From: Latrodectus hesperus
Taxonomy: Eukaryota > Arthropoda > Arachnida > Araneae > Theridiidae
DNA length: 64,000 nt
NCBI GenBank assembly: GCA_037975125.1
Contig: CM075858.1
Span: 63,281,140 to 63,345,139, forward strand
Direction: 5' to 3'
The translations under genes and the position numbers were made by a program. The notes beneath the pieces are model-generated. The model was given only the letters and a program-made list of their open reading frames with translations, had not been told where the DNA came from and did not search any database. The number at the start of each line of letters is the position of its first letter. Within the stretch, counting starts at the first letter, position 1. Positions 14,211 to 26,668 of the stretch are shown piece by piece.

Positions 14211-15222
14211 CTTCTTCTTCTTCTTCGAGTAGGGTTTGTATGTCATTGAGCACCTCTGCTTTTATCAGCATTTTGTACTGTTAACTCCAAACCCAATGTT
14301 TCTTAGTTCCATTTGCTCGGATCACCCACTTTATTAATAAAGTCTGATAACGCTTTAATGGAATCTAGGTGTAACTCTCTAGTATGGATGATGCCTAAAG
14401 AGGTTAATCTAGGGAGGGCAAGAGCCTCGCATTCATAAATGATATGTTTGGCCGTTTCCTCCTGCATATGACATTTCCTGCAGATAGGGTCTTGCTGAAA
14501 CAGTCCCATTTTATGGAGATGTTTTCTGAAATAGTAGTGCCCAGTTATGAAGCCTACGATTAAACGTATCTTCTGCCTAGAGCATCTAAGAATTTCATAG
14601 GAAATCCTCGCTGATGACCTACACATCATGCCTTTAGCGTGGGTTTGACCAGGAGATATGAGCCAAGCTTCATACATCTTCCGTTTTTCCCATCTGCGAA
14701 CATTGGTTTTTGCGGTCTTCAAATTGATCCCACAAAAAGGTTCTGGACCAATGGGAACAAAAGATGATCCTTGTTTAGCAAACTCATCAGCCCTTTCATT
14801 ACCTTCGATACCTTTATGACCTGGCACCCATACAAGGATCACCCTGTTTCTAGTTGCCAGTTCTGTAAGAAGGTTTCTACACTCCAGAATCATTTTAGAT
14901 TTGATTTCGAAGGAATTAAGCGCTTTTAAAGCGGCTTGACTGTCACTGAAAATGAGAATCCGCTTATCGTAATAGCCCTTCTTCATATTCAGTTGCAGAC
15001 AGTGGATAATGGCCAAAACTTCTGCCTGGAAGACCGAAGCGTATCGCCCAAGGCTTACAGACAAGATGATTCTTGGTGACACGCCGCAAACTCCCAGACC
15101 TGAGAGGTTGTTCTTCAGTGATCCATCTGTGTACCAGATTAGATCTCCTGTTTTAGTTTCAAACATGTTGTTATCCCATTCCTCTCTAGTTGGAAAAACT
15201 ACATCAAATGTCTTTTCAAACA
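14211..15222 (-). mobile_element. Young 5'-truncated LINE with RNase H domain
   Basis: A 1.0-kb LINE insertion on the minus strand, bounded by a perfect 12-bp direct repeat TTGAATACAATT at 14199-14210 and 15223-15234. It ends, on its own strand, in a (GAA)n tail (seen as CTTCTT... at 14211-14225). Microsatellite-like 3' tails are known in I-type LINEs. The coding frame is uninterrupted through the whole retained part and the target duplication is perfect, so the insertion looks recent. The 5' truncation lies inside ORF2, just upstream of the RNase H domain; endonuclease and reverse transcriptase are missing. Confidence 0.93.
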
Positions 15223-15223
15223 T
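14303..15223 (-). CDS. LINE ORF2 C-terminal fragment: RNase H plus zinc-binding tail
   Basis: About 306 residues from the first ATG (15221-15223) to the stop at 14303. The ribonuclease HI domain is intact. Numbered from the in-frame TTG at 15232, the four acidic catalytic residues are D36 (YTDGS), E71 (FQAEVLA), D97 (FSDSQAA) and D149 (ERADE), with a conserved His in VPGHKG at 139. A C-terminal Cys/His cluster follows (C251, C254, H263, C268) after the typical TGHYYFRKHLHKMG stretch. RNase H would degrade the RNA strand of the RNA-DNA hybrid during retrotransposition. The reading frame is open because the copy is young, not because it serves a host role. The start codon is fortuitous, lying at the truncation point. 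I/R1-superfamily assignment is likely; the exact clade is not determined. Confidence 0.9.
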   Translation of the reverse strand: MFEKTFDVVFPTREEWDNNMFETKTGDLIWYTDGSLKNNLSGLGVCGVSPRIILSVSLGRYASVFQAEVLAIIHCLQLNMKKGYYDKRILIFSDSQAALKALNSFEIKSKMILECRNLLTELATRNRVILVWVPGHKGIEGNERADEFAKQGSSFVPIGPEPFCGINLKTAKTNVRRWEKRKMYEAWLISPGQTHAKGMMCRSSARISYEILRCSRQKIRLIVGFITGHYYFRKHLHKMGLFQQDPICRKCHMQEETAKHIIYECEALALPRLTSLGIIHTRELHLDSIKALSDFINKVGDPSKWN

Positions 15224-15234
15224 TGAATACAATT
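15223..15234. repeat. Target-site duplication, right copy
   Basis: TTGAATACAATT, identical to 14199-14210, at the truncated 5' end of the LINE. The first base may be microhomology. Confidence 0.92.
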
Positions 15235-15401
15235 ACTTTTGTTATTAAATTGAAATTTATTTAAAAATTATATCGCATATTAAAAATTAATAATAACATA
15301 ATAAAAATAACCAATAAGAAAAATTGCTCCATATTTAATTTTTATCCAAACATCAAACGATTCTAAAACTTTATGGCAATGTTATCACTTTATATACATA
15401 T

Positions 15402-16926
<1,525 letters not shown>

Positions 16927-19900
16927 CCTATCATTTCTACTTCCTTTGATTTCAAAATATAAGTTTTCTTCCAAAAAACAAATTTTACCAATAGAACTTA
17001 TAACCATTTAGCTGCTCTTTTTCAGCATCTGCCTTAATCCATCAAATCATTTTAACACCGTCTAACAGATTGTCTTTGAAATAAAATGACTTCACATATT
17101 GTTGACTTCTGGGACGACTTAACTAGTAATGGAATGGATTTACTTATCGTATGGGGGAAAAGATTGAAAACTAAAAAAAAAAAAAAATGGATAAGAAAGT
17201 GTTTTCTTTTATTGTCTATTTATTAAGATAGTTTTAGTTTATAAATAGGTATGGTTTTTAATAATATACATGATATAATTTATAGAACATGATTAACAAA
17301 TGAAAAGCACAGGATTTTTTCTCTTTATAACAAATAATGCAGTTAATATATTCACTCTCAACATTACTTTCTTCTTTTATTATATATTGCATCTTTTTCA
17401 CTGTTATCCTATTTTGCAACAAATTCCTAAACACAACTTTCCTCATTGTGCTTAAAATCAGGAAACAAACAATACCTTAGATTTTCTTCAACTATTAAAG
17501 TAGCGTAAAATAGCTCTTGTATTCATCATTTTGCAAGCAAGTTTCAATAAAAGTATTTTGAAAATTTATCCTCCGCTGAAGCAGAGTGAACAACATTCTT
17601 TCTAAAAGCGCTGAATTTCTAAAGCTGTTGCATAAATGAATCGTTTACATAAGCGATCTCTTTTATGCTAAATAATAATTTCGTGGGGAAAAGCAAATTT
17701 ATTTTCCGAAGTGGAAACAAAGAAGGGCTTATAAATTGTAAAATACGTAAGTGTCTTTCTCCAACAATAAACGGTTAGGCAATAAACCATTGCACAAGTT
17801 TTTCGGCACATTGCTTCTTTTCAACAGTTGATTGCATCCTATTAAAAATGACATTTGGATTTGGTAAGCGTGCACTTAAGAGCAAAATCGAGTAATTGTT
17901 TTTGAACAATAAATGAATATTGAAGAGACATTAATTTTTTCTAGAAACTCTCTCTATAAATGAGTCAATTTTTGAATTGACTGCAAAGGTCATCTTGAAA
18001 ACAAGCTATTAAAGTATTGAATTTTAATAACATTTACAGCAAAAATTCTTAGATTTTTTAAGCTTTTGTGAAGATTTTAATAATTTATTATTGTTATTAG
18101 TGTTTTGTGTGTGTATTTGTTAAAAATTTGACTTGGATTTTCATAACATTATCCTTGAGCTCCAATTGTATACTTGTTATGTAAAGCCAATATTATTACA
18201 TTGAATTTTAGAAAAAACGCCAAAATGTTTATTTACACATCTACTCTGAAAAAAATTAAACTATCTTTATAAAATTGTGTTTTAGTAAAATAAAGTTTTA
18301 TTGTCAAAAGTTGCTTTTATAAATGCTCAGAGGTCATTCATTTTATTCAAGGTAAGTTAGTCAAATTTTGTTCAAATTGGCTCTTACTTATAATTTTATC
18401 ATAATTCACACTAAATGCTACAGGCTTATTTGGATACAGTATATTTCTCCAATTGTATACACAGAAATTATTGCAAAAACTTGAATTCTACCTATCATTT
18501 AATTATTTTTATCAAATAAAATAACAATAAAGTTTGCAAATTCCTTTACGATTTCAAAGATTACCTTTCTCACACTGAAAAATTAAAATTTTGTATTGGA
18601 GTGATTGAAATCTTATCAATGATTGTCTATGAAGAATCAATATTTGTAACCAGTTGAGTTTTTTCTTTGAAAGTTCTGCTGTCAACATCTTTCTTAATGT
18701 TTAATAACTGACTGAACACTTTGATGATCTTGATGCATTGACATCTCTTTTCTGTGTATCCCAAATGAAATTTCATAGCCAGCTAAAGCAGAACTTGATG
18801 GTGTTGAATACTCATTAAGGATCATTAATTATATTTCAACTCTTCCTGTAAATTTCTATATATTTGAAAGTCATGATATTTTTCCACAAACGCAGCTTTT
18901 CTTGTTGAATGTTTAGTTTTTAAAATAAACTAGAAAATACTTAATATCAATTATAACACCGTGATAATCATGTCATCAAATCTAGAAGATCATCACTTTT
19001 ATTTCGAATATTAATTTTTCTATATCGCATTCCTATAGCTTAATAGCTGAAAGGCATTTTAAATCATTTAAACATGAGTTATGTACTACACTCTGGGAAA
19101 ACATTTCCCGATTAGTGGGCCTTATTATCTATCATAAGGGGGAAAAACTAAAAAAATTCCCAAACGTTTATCCAATAGATGTGGATGGTGGAAGCATAAA
19201 TCAACATCCATCTTTAAATCTTGATCCATGGCTAGGAACAAACCAAAGAATATAATTGTATCATTACAGCAAGGTGAGCCTAATATTTCTTTCATTCGAA
19301 TTTGACAGAAAATGTATCTTGAGTAAGACTGTCTTAATATTTATGTTTTCATAATATGTTTCGTTTCAGTCCCGATGAATGTAAAACAACTGTCTTAATT
19401 TAGAGTCCTATTTCTTTTGATAACGCGTATAGGATAGCTTTGAAGACAAAAAAAGCGCATTACGTTCAGAGAGGACTTTTCACAAATAGTAAGCCGTATT
19501 CAATTGGCACTGTATCCGGAATCAAATTTAGAACATTCCACTTCAAACAAATTGCTTATACGATTAGCTATATAAGTAAGCCGTAGATAATACTTCATAA
19601 ATGAGTTCGGTTCTTTCGGACTTTTACTTCATTCATGACGCTGCGATCAAAAATATTTGAGCAAAGTTGAGTTCCTTAGGCTGTTTAGATTGTCCGGATG
19701 ATGATAATAGAAAGGATCGTAAAATTGCAGCATGGACATTTTCTTGTTGTATTTCCATAAATATTTTTAATTACATAAAATATCATACAATATTAAAAGT
19801 ATGTAACTAAAAAATGTTCATAACTTATAAATTAAAGATTCAGATTATATATGCATGAATATTAAAAAAAAAGATTTTTATAAGGATTGCTGGATTGCAT

Positions 19901-21330
19901 ATTTTTATGCAACGTTTTCAGATTTTCTGATCGATTTTTCTCTTTTTAGGAGACATGAAATTTAATTTTTCATGCGTAATATGTTTTATATCTACATTTT
20001 ATTCTCCATGACTACATTTATGTGTTAATTTATACTGTATCTAAATTTATGTGTCATGATTACATGATGCAGAAAAATCTATAGCATTTTAATAATTTAA
20101 AATATCTCTAGCAAATTTTATTTTTTCATTTTTAAATTATGCGGATTAATATTAAAAATTACAAATCTAGCTATAAGCTGATCTATCTCTTTTTTTAGCA
20201 GTGACTGACACTGAACCCGGAGCTTTTACATCCAAAGACTGAAATTAAAAGTCTAAGCCATGGTAATTCCGTTTGTATTTATTTGTCAGAAATCCTAATT
20301 CCTTTAATAATGTTTTTCTAAGAATGCTAACTATTTTAATTATAGCTAATTCATAGTAATTAACATGTTGCTTTAAATATAAACTAATACTGGAATTTGG
20401 AACCACCTTGCAAACATTGAACTACACATAAAATAAGAAGAAAGGCTCTAATATAACACGAAGAATATAATTCATTAGTGACTTTATTGTACGTTATATT
20501 TAATAATTTTTTATCTAAGTTATTTAAGTTATAAATTAAAAAATATTTTTTATTTTAAAACCACAATGCTTTTGCAAAAATTATTAAATTGAAAACTGAA
20601 AATTGCTTGCAAAAAAAAAAAATACTTTTAAAATATTCAATTAAACTTCTAAAAATTAAAAATTCAAGATATGTTAAAATAAATAAAGACACATCAATAA
20701 AATATCTAAATTAAAAGAAACATGTTTAAATACAGAAAAATTAAAAGATTTTTATTTTCGTTTCATTTTTAATTTTACAATTATTTCCTATGCTTTCTGT
20801 TTTCTTTTGTTAAATGATTTAAACATTTTAAAATAGACAAGTATTAAGTGATGATAAAATGAATTAAAATAAAAAGATGTTTTCTCATATATGTGCTTCA
20901 GAGCAAAAAATTAAAATTCAAAATGTTTTAAAGTAAAGTTTTTTAATATTTAAATTTTAATAATTTTTTATTATACATTTATTTCCTGTTCGTTTACGTT
21001 GAGCAATTTAAATAACCTTCTAAATTTTCATTAAGTGTTTAATTATCATTGAATAAATATTTAAAAAGATAGTAATTATTTAATTAAAATATAAGGAATT
21101 ATCATAATGATTAAAGTATAACATTACAATAATTAAAATACATAAATATTAATAGCAATTTTAACATACGTGAAATAGTTTAAAAATTATTTATATGGAT
21201 TATTTCAAAATAATGAAATATATTATATTGAAATAGACCTTAAAAATTCAAGTCACCATTTTATCATTCACCATATTGGGAGAAAATAATACATTTTTGC
21301 TTCAGAAAAAATTGACATTGTAGTTGGCGA
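16927..21330. other. Gene-free AT-rich stretch, 4.4 kb
   Basis: No gene recognised. Sub-regions 17560-17900 and 19080-19700 are more complex than the background, without coding structure. They are candidates for conserved noncoding sequence. A weak B-box-like word lies near 20215-20230 on the minus strand. Confidence 0.45.
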
Positions 21331-21334
21331 CAAT

Positions 21335-21735
21335 TTCTCCTAGCTTCAGCTCAAAAGTTTCTCTGGTTTAATCTCCCTCCTTGACTTTAAATCCCTTAAG
21401 TGATAAAAAAAAGGAATCTTCAACTTCTTCGCTGGTTCAGGCTGCCAAGATATGGAATATGCTCTTTATCTCCTTTGATATATAACTCTGGCTCCTTAAA
21501 TTGCTATTTGCTGCTTTCATCCGGTCGAGGCAGGCTGTCTCTTTCGCCATTCCTTGCGCAATTTGGCGAGAGATATTTCCGAAAAATGTTGAGGGCATCT
21601 CGTCTTCTAGTGTTTCTGTTTCCGGAAGCATATTTGACGCTCCCATAGATAACAACTGGTCCTCAAAATAGAGTTATGATGCCCATACTGTTAAGGAGAC
21701 GATTGCCCCAGCCAAAGATAGAATGACATTCCAAT
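21335..21735. other. GC-elevated island, unassigned
   Basis: Both strands are open over about 70-80 codons (21400-21648 plus; 21437-21655 minus), and the base composition stands out. A second plus-strand frame reads SSSVSVSGSIFDAPIDNN without stops. I do not recognise a family. It may be a fragment of an old mobile element or a single exon. Confidence 0.3.
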
Positions 21736-22990
21736 TCATTTTATGCTTTTTTTAAGTAATTTGGTTTAGTAGATGTCTTTTATCTTGACATTTTAAAATC
21801 CTCTTCGCTAAAGTGGTATTACTGAATGGCAACATATTTTAATCGAATTTTGGGTAATAAATTATCTTGCCTTTATTTCTTAGATTTAAAAAGGTTACAA
21901 ATTAGTGAATCCAAATAATTTAGTACATTAGAAGGAAACTTTATATAAAAATTAATTTAAATAATATTTGGGAAATTATATTAAGTGCATATTTTTTAGA
22001 TAGTTATTATATGTGTTATAAAAAATAATTTTCCTCCTGATTTAATTTTAAATTGATGTATGGATGATTAAAAAATTCCATGTTATAATATTAACTGAAA
22101 AAAAATACTTCAGTCATAAAAAATATCTACAGTTAGACAAAAAATGTTTGATTTTTTTTCATATTTTTTTAATTATTTGGTATAAAATGTAAATTAAGTT
22201 TGACTCAATGCCTCTCAAAGTATAGTGAATTATACGTATATGACATCGAATATTTATATACTATTAATTTTTTGTTTTATCTCTAAAAAAACTAACAAAA
22301 CGGACAAAATGCAATTATTAAAAATTTAATTTATAAATATTAAAGAAAAGAACTATTTTTATTAATCTGCTTATTACTTAGAAAAAAATTTACGATTCTT
22401 TACAATTCTAGATACAAATATTACAATTATGAAGCAAAACGTTTTTCTTGAAATGTGGGAATGTTTTATAAATATCTTAATTATTTTTCAGTTAAAAGCT
22501 AAGATATATAGCTTCATTATAATCAAAATGGCTATCATTATATGAACTTTTTCAAAAAAATCTTTACATTTTTAATTATTTGATAAGAAATAAATGTGTT
22601 TGGTTTAAAATATTATTTAAAAATATGATAAATTTTAGAATTTCAGAGGAAAATATTAAAATATTAAATTAAAAATTAATTTAAGATAAAGATAAGATTT
22701 TAATTTAAAACTCAACCATATATTAATAAAAATTATCGAAATCTGGCTTTAACATATTGAAATTAATTTGAATATTCAAAATAAATATAAGCTCCTTTAT
22801 AATTATTTTTATTGCTTACAGAATATGTAATTTAAATTATGTTTGGATATATTTTAAGCATTCTACATTATTTCAGAATATTCAATATCAGACTTAGTTC
22901 TATAAGAAATCTTTTTTTTTAAAAAAAAAAAAAACACTACTCTTCATTATTATTAGTAAGTTATATACTATTATGTACTTTTTATAGTAT
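21736..22990. other. Gene-free AT-rich stretch
   Basis: Very AT-rich; nothing recognised. Confidence 0.5.
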
Positions 22991-22991
22991 A

Positions 22992-23001
22992 ATATACTAT
23001 T
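22992..23001. repeat. Target-site duplication of SINE, left
   Basis: ATATACTATT; second copy at 23287-23296. Confidence 0.75.
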
Positions 23002-23286
23002 GTTGTTGTTGTCGTGTGCCTGCCAGGCTGGCAACATGGGGTGCGCTGCTCCACGTTTTCAACTGAACCATATTTTGGAGTGGAGTCCGACTTCCTCAGT
23101 ACACACATGCCATAGGGACCCGTTTATAGGGTAGGCAACCATTCACACCTCATTCATACAAGGAAAGGACAAAGACAGGATAGATAGAGAGAGAAAAAGT
23201 ACATCCATGCCCGAACCGGGATTCAAACCCAAGACCTCCTTATCCGCAGTCAGGCACGCTGACCACTAGACAAGTTGGTCAACATT
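23002..23286 (-). repeat. tRNA-derived SINE, family C, copy 1
   Basis: Minus-strand SINE. The head at the high-coordinate end has a B-box (GGGTTTGAATCCCGG) and the shared GGTTCGGGCATGG. The body contains GTCCTTTCC, CTATAAACGGG and AATATGGTTCAGTTG. The element's 3' end carries an (AAC)n tail, seen as TGTTGTTGTTG at 23001-23011. A 10-bp direct repeat ATATACTATT flanks it (22992-23001 and 23287-23296). It is homologous to 61675-61955. The head is shared with family B but the body differs. Confidence 0.92.
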
Positions 23287-23296
23287 ATATACTATT
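23287..23296. repeat. Target-site duplication of SINE, right
   Basis: ATATACTATT; first copy at 22992-23001. AT-rich surroundings lower the certainty. Confidence 0.75.
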
Positions 23297-23769
23297 ATAA
23301 TAGTTCTAATATTTAAAATTTTTTTAACCCAAAAATTTTCTAGTTCTTAATTAATCATAAAATATAAACCTTAAACTTGTTTAAAGTATGAAAACTAAAT
23401 TTTTTTTTAATTTACAGAAATTAATAAAATTAAATATATCCTTAAGAATAAGTTTAATTATAACTTTATAACTACAAATATATTTTGGTTGTAATTTTAC
23501 GTCTATATAACTAAAATTAATTAAACGTACATAGAAAAAATTTTCATAAAGTTTTATAGCTAAAATTAAATTTCAATAATTAAACCAGATAAAGCGTAAT
23601 TAATTCAAAATAAAGAGCAAAACATATTTAGCTATATAGCATACGTGATGTTCTACACAAAAACAAAATTACAGGTTTGTTTACAATATAAAGTAATGGA
23701 TATTTTTTCATTATAAAAATGAAGTAACTTCAAAATGAAGCATTAAAGTATATTTTAAAGGCGCATTTG

Positions 23770-23831
23770 TTTAATAATTATGAAATGTACAAGAAGATGC
23801 AAGTCTTCTTGTACATTTCATAATTATTAAA
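23770..23831. repeat. Perfect 28-bp hairpin
   Basis: Arms 23770-23797 and 23804-23831 are exact reverse complements with a 6-nt loop (TGCAAG). The arms include GAAATGTACAAGAAGA. No flanking element is evident. Confidence 0.95.
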
Positions 23832-26029
23832 ATATTCCTTAACTAAATATTCACTTTTTATGAATTTTATCTCATGAACATTAATCATAACTATTTTTTA
23901 TTACTCCTGATATAAAATTATTAAATTTTTCTCACAAATATTTAGTTATTATTTTAAAAATCAAAAATATAATAATAAAATTATAAAAGAAATTGTAGAT
24001 AAATTAACACTGATAGTATAATCAGAGTAGTTTCAAAGAATTAAAATAAAAAAGAAGATAAGAAATATGATAACAAATTGATTCTTATCCGTAGAAAATA
24101 AAATCATTTTAGTGATCAAAAACAAACAACAAATATAATAATTACAACATATTAATTACTTGTAGTTGTAGTTTTATCCATTTATACATATAGAATAATG
24201 AAAGAGAAAAAATATTTTGGTAAAATTAAAAATCAAAGCTGTTTTCTTACAGCATAATTTCATTTATACTTGTAGTAAAACAAGTTTAAATAAAATTTTA
24301 ATAACTGTATTCAACAGAAAAAGAAAACTAAATTGTTTCTTACTTAGAATATTTAATCACGATAATCAATCATTAGTAAAAAGCAAGAAATCAATCGCAA
24401 ATAGCAAATGGACCATTTGAGAGAATATATATTTATATAATTTTTGAGTAAATTGTATTTAATTTTCCGATAGAGTTCATTTCTAACAAAGAAAAGATAA
24501 AAAGAAATAAAAATTTATCTAATGTTTGAAAACATCTCGAAGAGTTTATCAGCCAAAAACTTTTTATTTTCTTTCCATTTACTAGACAAAGATATATGTA
24601 GTATATCACATTTTTTATGTGTCTAGTTAAGACTTTTATACATCAAAGATAAAATACACTTAAAGACTAAGATGAATTTTACTTATCTTTCGATAACTCA
24701 ACATTTACTTTTAGCACTTTTCTATCAAAACAGGACGAAAGATATAAAAATACTGAGCTTGGGGGGATAATTCTATTTCTCACATTCCAAAATATTTTAT
24801 AAAACGGTTTTTTTTATAACGGAAGTGCGTCATCATGAGAGTTTAAATTCTTTTGTTGCCATAAAATGAACTAATCTTTAAATCTCTTTTATGTTTCTTC
24901 ATATTCTAGAAGAGTGTTTCTTAAAAATGTTTTTATATGAACTCATAAGAAAGTTCATTATTTAACTCTCCTATAAAGCAATAATGTAAGAAAAAAATTT
25001 CTAATTAATGTGTTTTCATTGTATTGATTAATATATTAAAACAAAAATTAAAAATGTAATCATGATTAAAAATTGAATTTAATATAATTGATGAGAAATA
25101 TGAAATTGTTGAAACGTATCTTTTGTACTGATTATCAAATTCACAGTACGTTTAAATTGAAAATGTAACTCACTATATTTTATGTGTGTGTATGTGTTAT
25201 CAAAAAAATCAACGCTTCACATTGTCAAAATCTGACATGAAATATAAGTGAAAAGTTTTATTATATAAGCATGAAATTAAATAAGTTTTCTTCCTGTACT
25301 TTCAATGTAAAAATATATTTGCCATTTATTTTATTTTACAAATAGAAATATTAATGTAACAAATTCATTTTAATTAATTTTTTAGTGGTTTTGATTTTAA
25401 TTAGTGGTTTTATATTCTTTCCTTTTTGGTAAGATGGTTCACGTGCAACATGAAATTGCTACTTTAAGTTACAATCTAAAATAAAGCTTTCTTTTATCAT
25501 ATAAATTCACAATCTCTTTCATTTATTTTTAGTGAAAAGGTGAAAGATATTCATTTAGTAATTCACTAATTTTCTTAAATTAGCTAGTTTCAGGAATTAA
25601 TTAATGTGGTGTCTTTTTCAATTTTGAAATGAACATAAGTATTTTAGTTTCATATATATAATTAGAAATATTGTTATGAAAAATAGTAAATATTGATTTT
25701 AGTTTGTGATTTTATCATTTCTTTTTTGGTAAAACAATTCGAATAACAACATAATTGCTGTTTTAAATTACAGTTAGTGTCTAAATTAAAGTTTATTTAT
25801 ATAAATTATGAATCTCTTCCTTTCATATTTAGGAAAAAAATAAACTAATTTAAATAACTAAATTAACTTTTAAATTAACTGGTTTCAAGAATTAATTAAT
25901 GTAGTTTCTTTATTTCAATTTGAGAACAGTTTTTCCGTTGTAGTTACTACTTTTCGAACAAAATCCAAACTTTTAAATCTCTAGATGAATTGTTTTCCGT
26001 TAAAACTTTTCACAGATGGTATTCAGCTG
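23832..26029. other. Gene-free AT-rich stretch
   Basis: No gene recognised. The open frame at 24217-24420 is Lys/Asn/Ile rich and looks random. Confidence 0.5.
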
Positions 26030-26668
26030 AACCACAGACTTCTCCGCTGCCAATGGTGCAATGAAAGATGAAGGTGGACAGCAGAGTGGGATGAAATTAT
26101 CTTTACTGACGAGTCACGCTTCTTTCTGCAACACCACGATAGTCACATTGGAGTCTGGAGACACCGTGGAGAGAGGATGCTGAACTGCTGCGTTATGCAC
26201 CACCATACTCGTCCTGCACTGGGCATGGGGCAGTATTGAATATCCCCCTCACACACCTCTAGTACGCATTGCCGGTACTTTAAACTGCCATCGCTACATC
26301 TTCGCGGAGCCAATTGTCTTTCCTTACCTTCAGGGTTTACCAATGGCCATATTTCAACAGGAGAATGCGCGACCACACGTGGCATGCATTGTCCATGGAT
26401 TCTTAATCAATCATCAGATTGAATTGCTTCCCTGGCCGGCTCGCTCTTCGGATCTTTCGTGGATGGACAATATGGGGCCCATGGTTGCTTAACGATTGAC
26501 CCTGATTACATAATCAGCTGTCACACCAGATCAACTTTGTCAACGTGTGGAAGCTGTTTGGTCTGCTGTACCCCAAGAACACATCCAAAGTCTTTTTGAA
26601 TCAATGCCAAGGCGTGTGGCAGTGGTGATCTGCAACAATCGCTGCTACTCTGGCCACTGATTTTGATT
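26030..26668 (+). pseudogene. Tc1-like transposase relic (C-terminal two thirds)
   Basis: Begins at the conserved LLRCQWCNE segment preceding the catalytic core. Next comes EWDEIIFTDESRF with the first catalytic Asp intact (about 26090-26115), then HIGVWRHRGERML. A frameshift near 26215-26240 follows, then RIAGTLNCHRYI. The second catalytic motif reads FQQEN, with Glu for Asp. The third catalytic region, normally PIENVW, reads SWMDNM. The C-terminal stretch up to HIQSLFESMPRRVAVVI and a stop near 26660 is recognisable. Ends and N-terminus are missing. Same lineage as 13085-13685. Confidence 0.87.
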
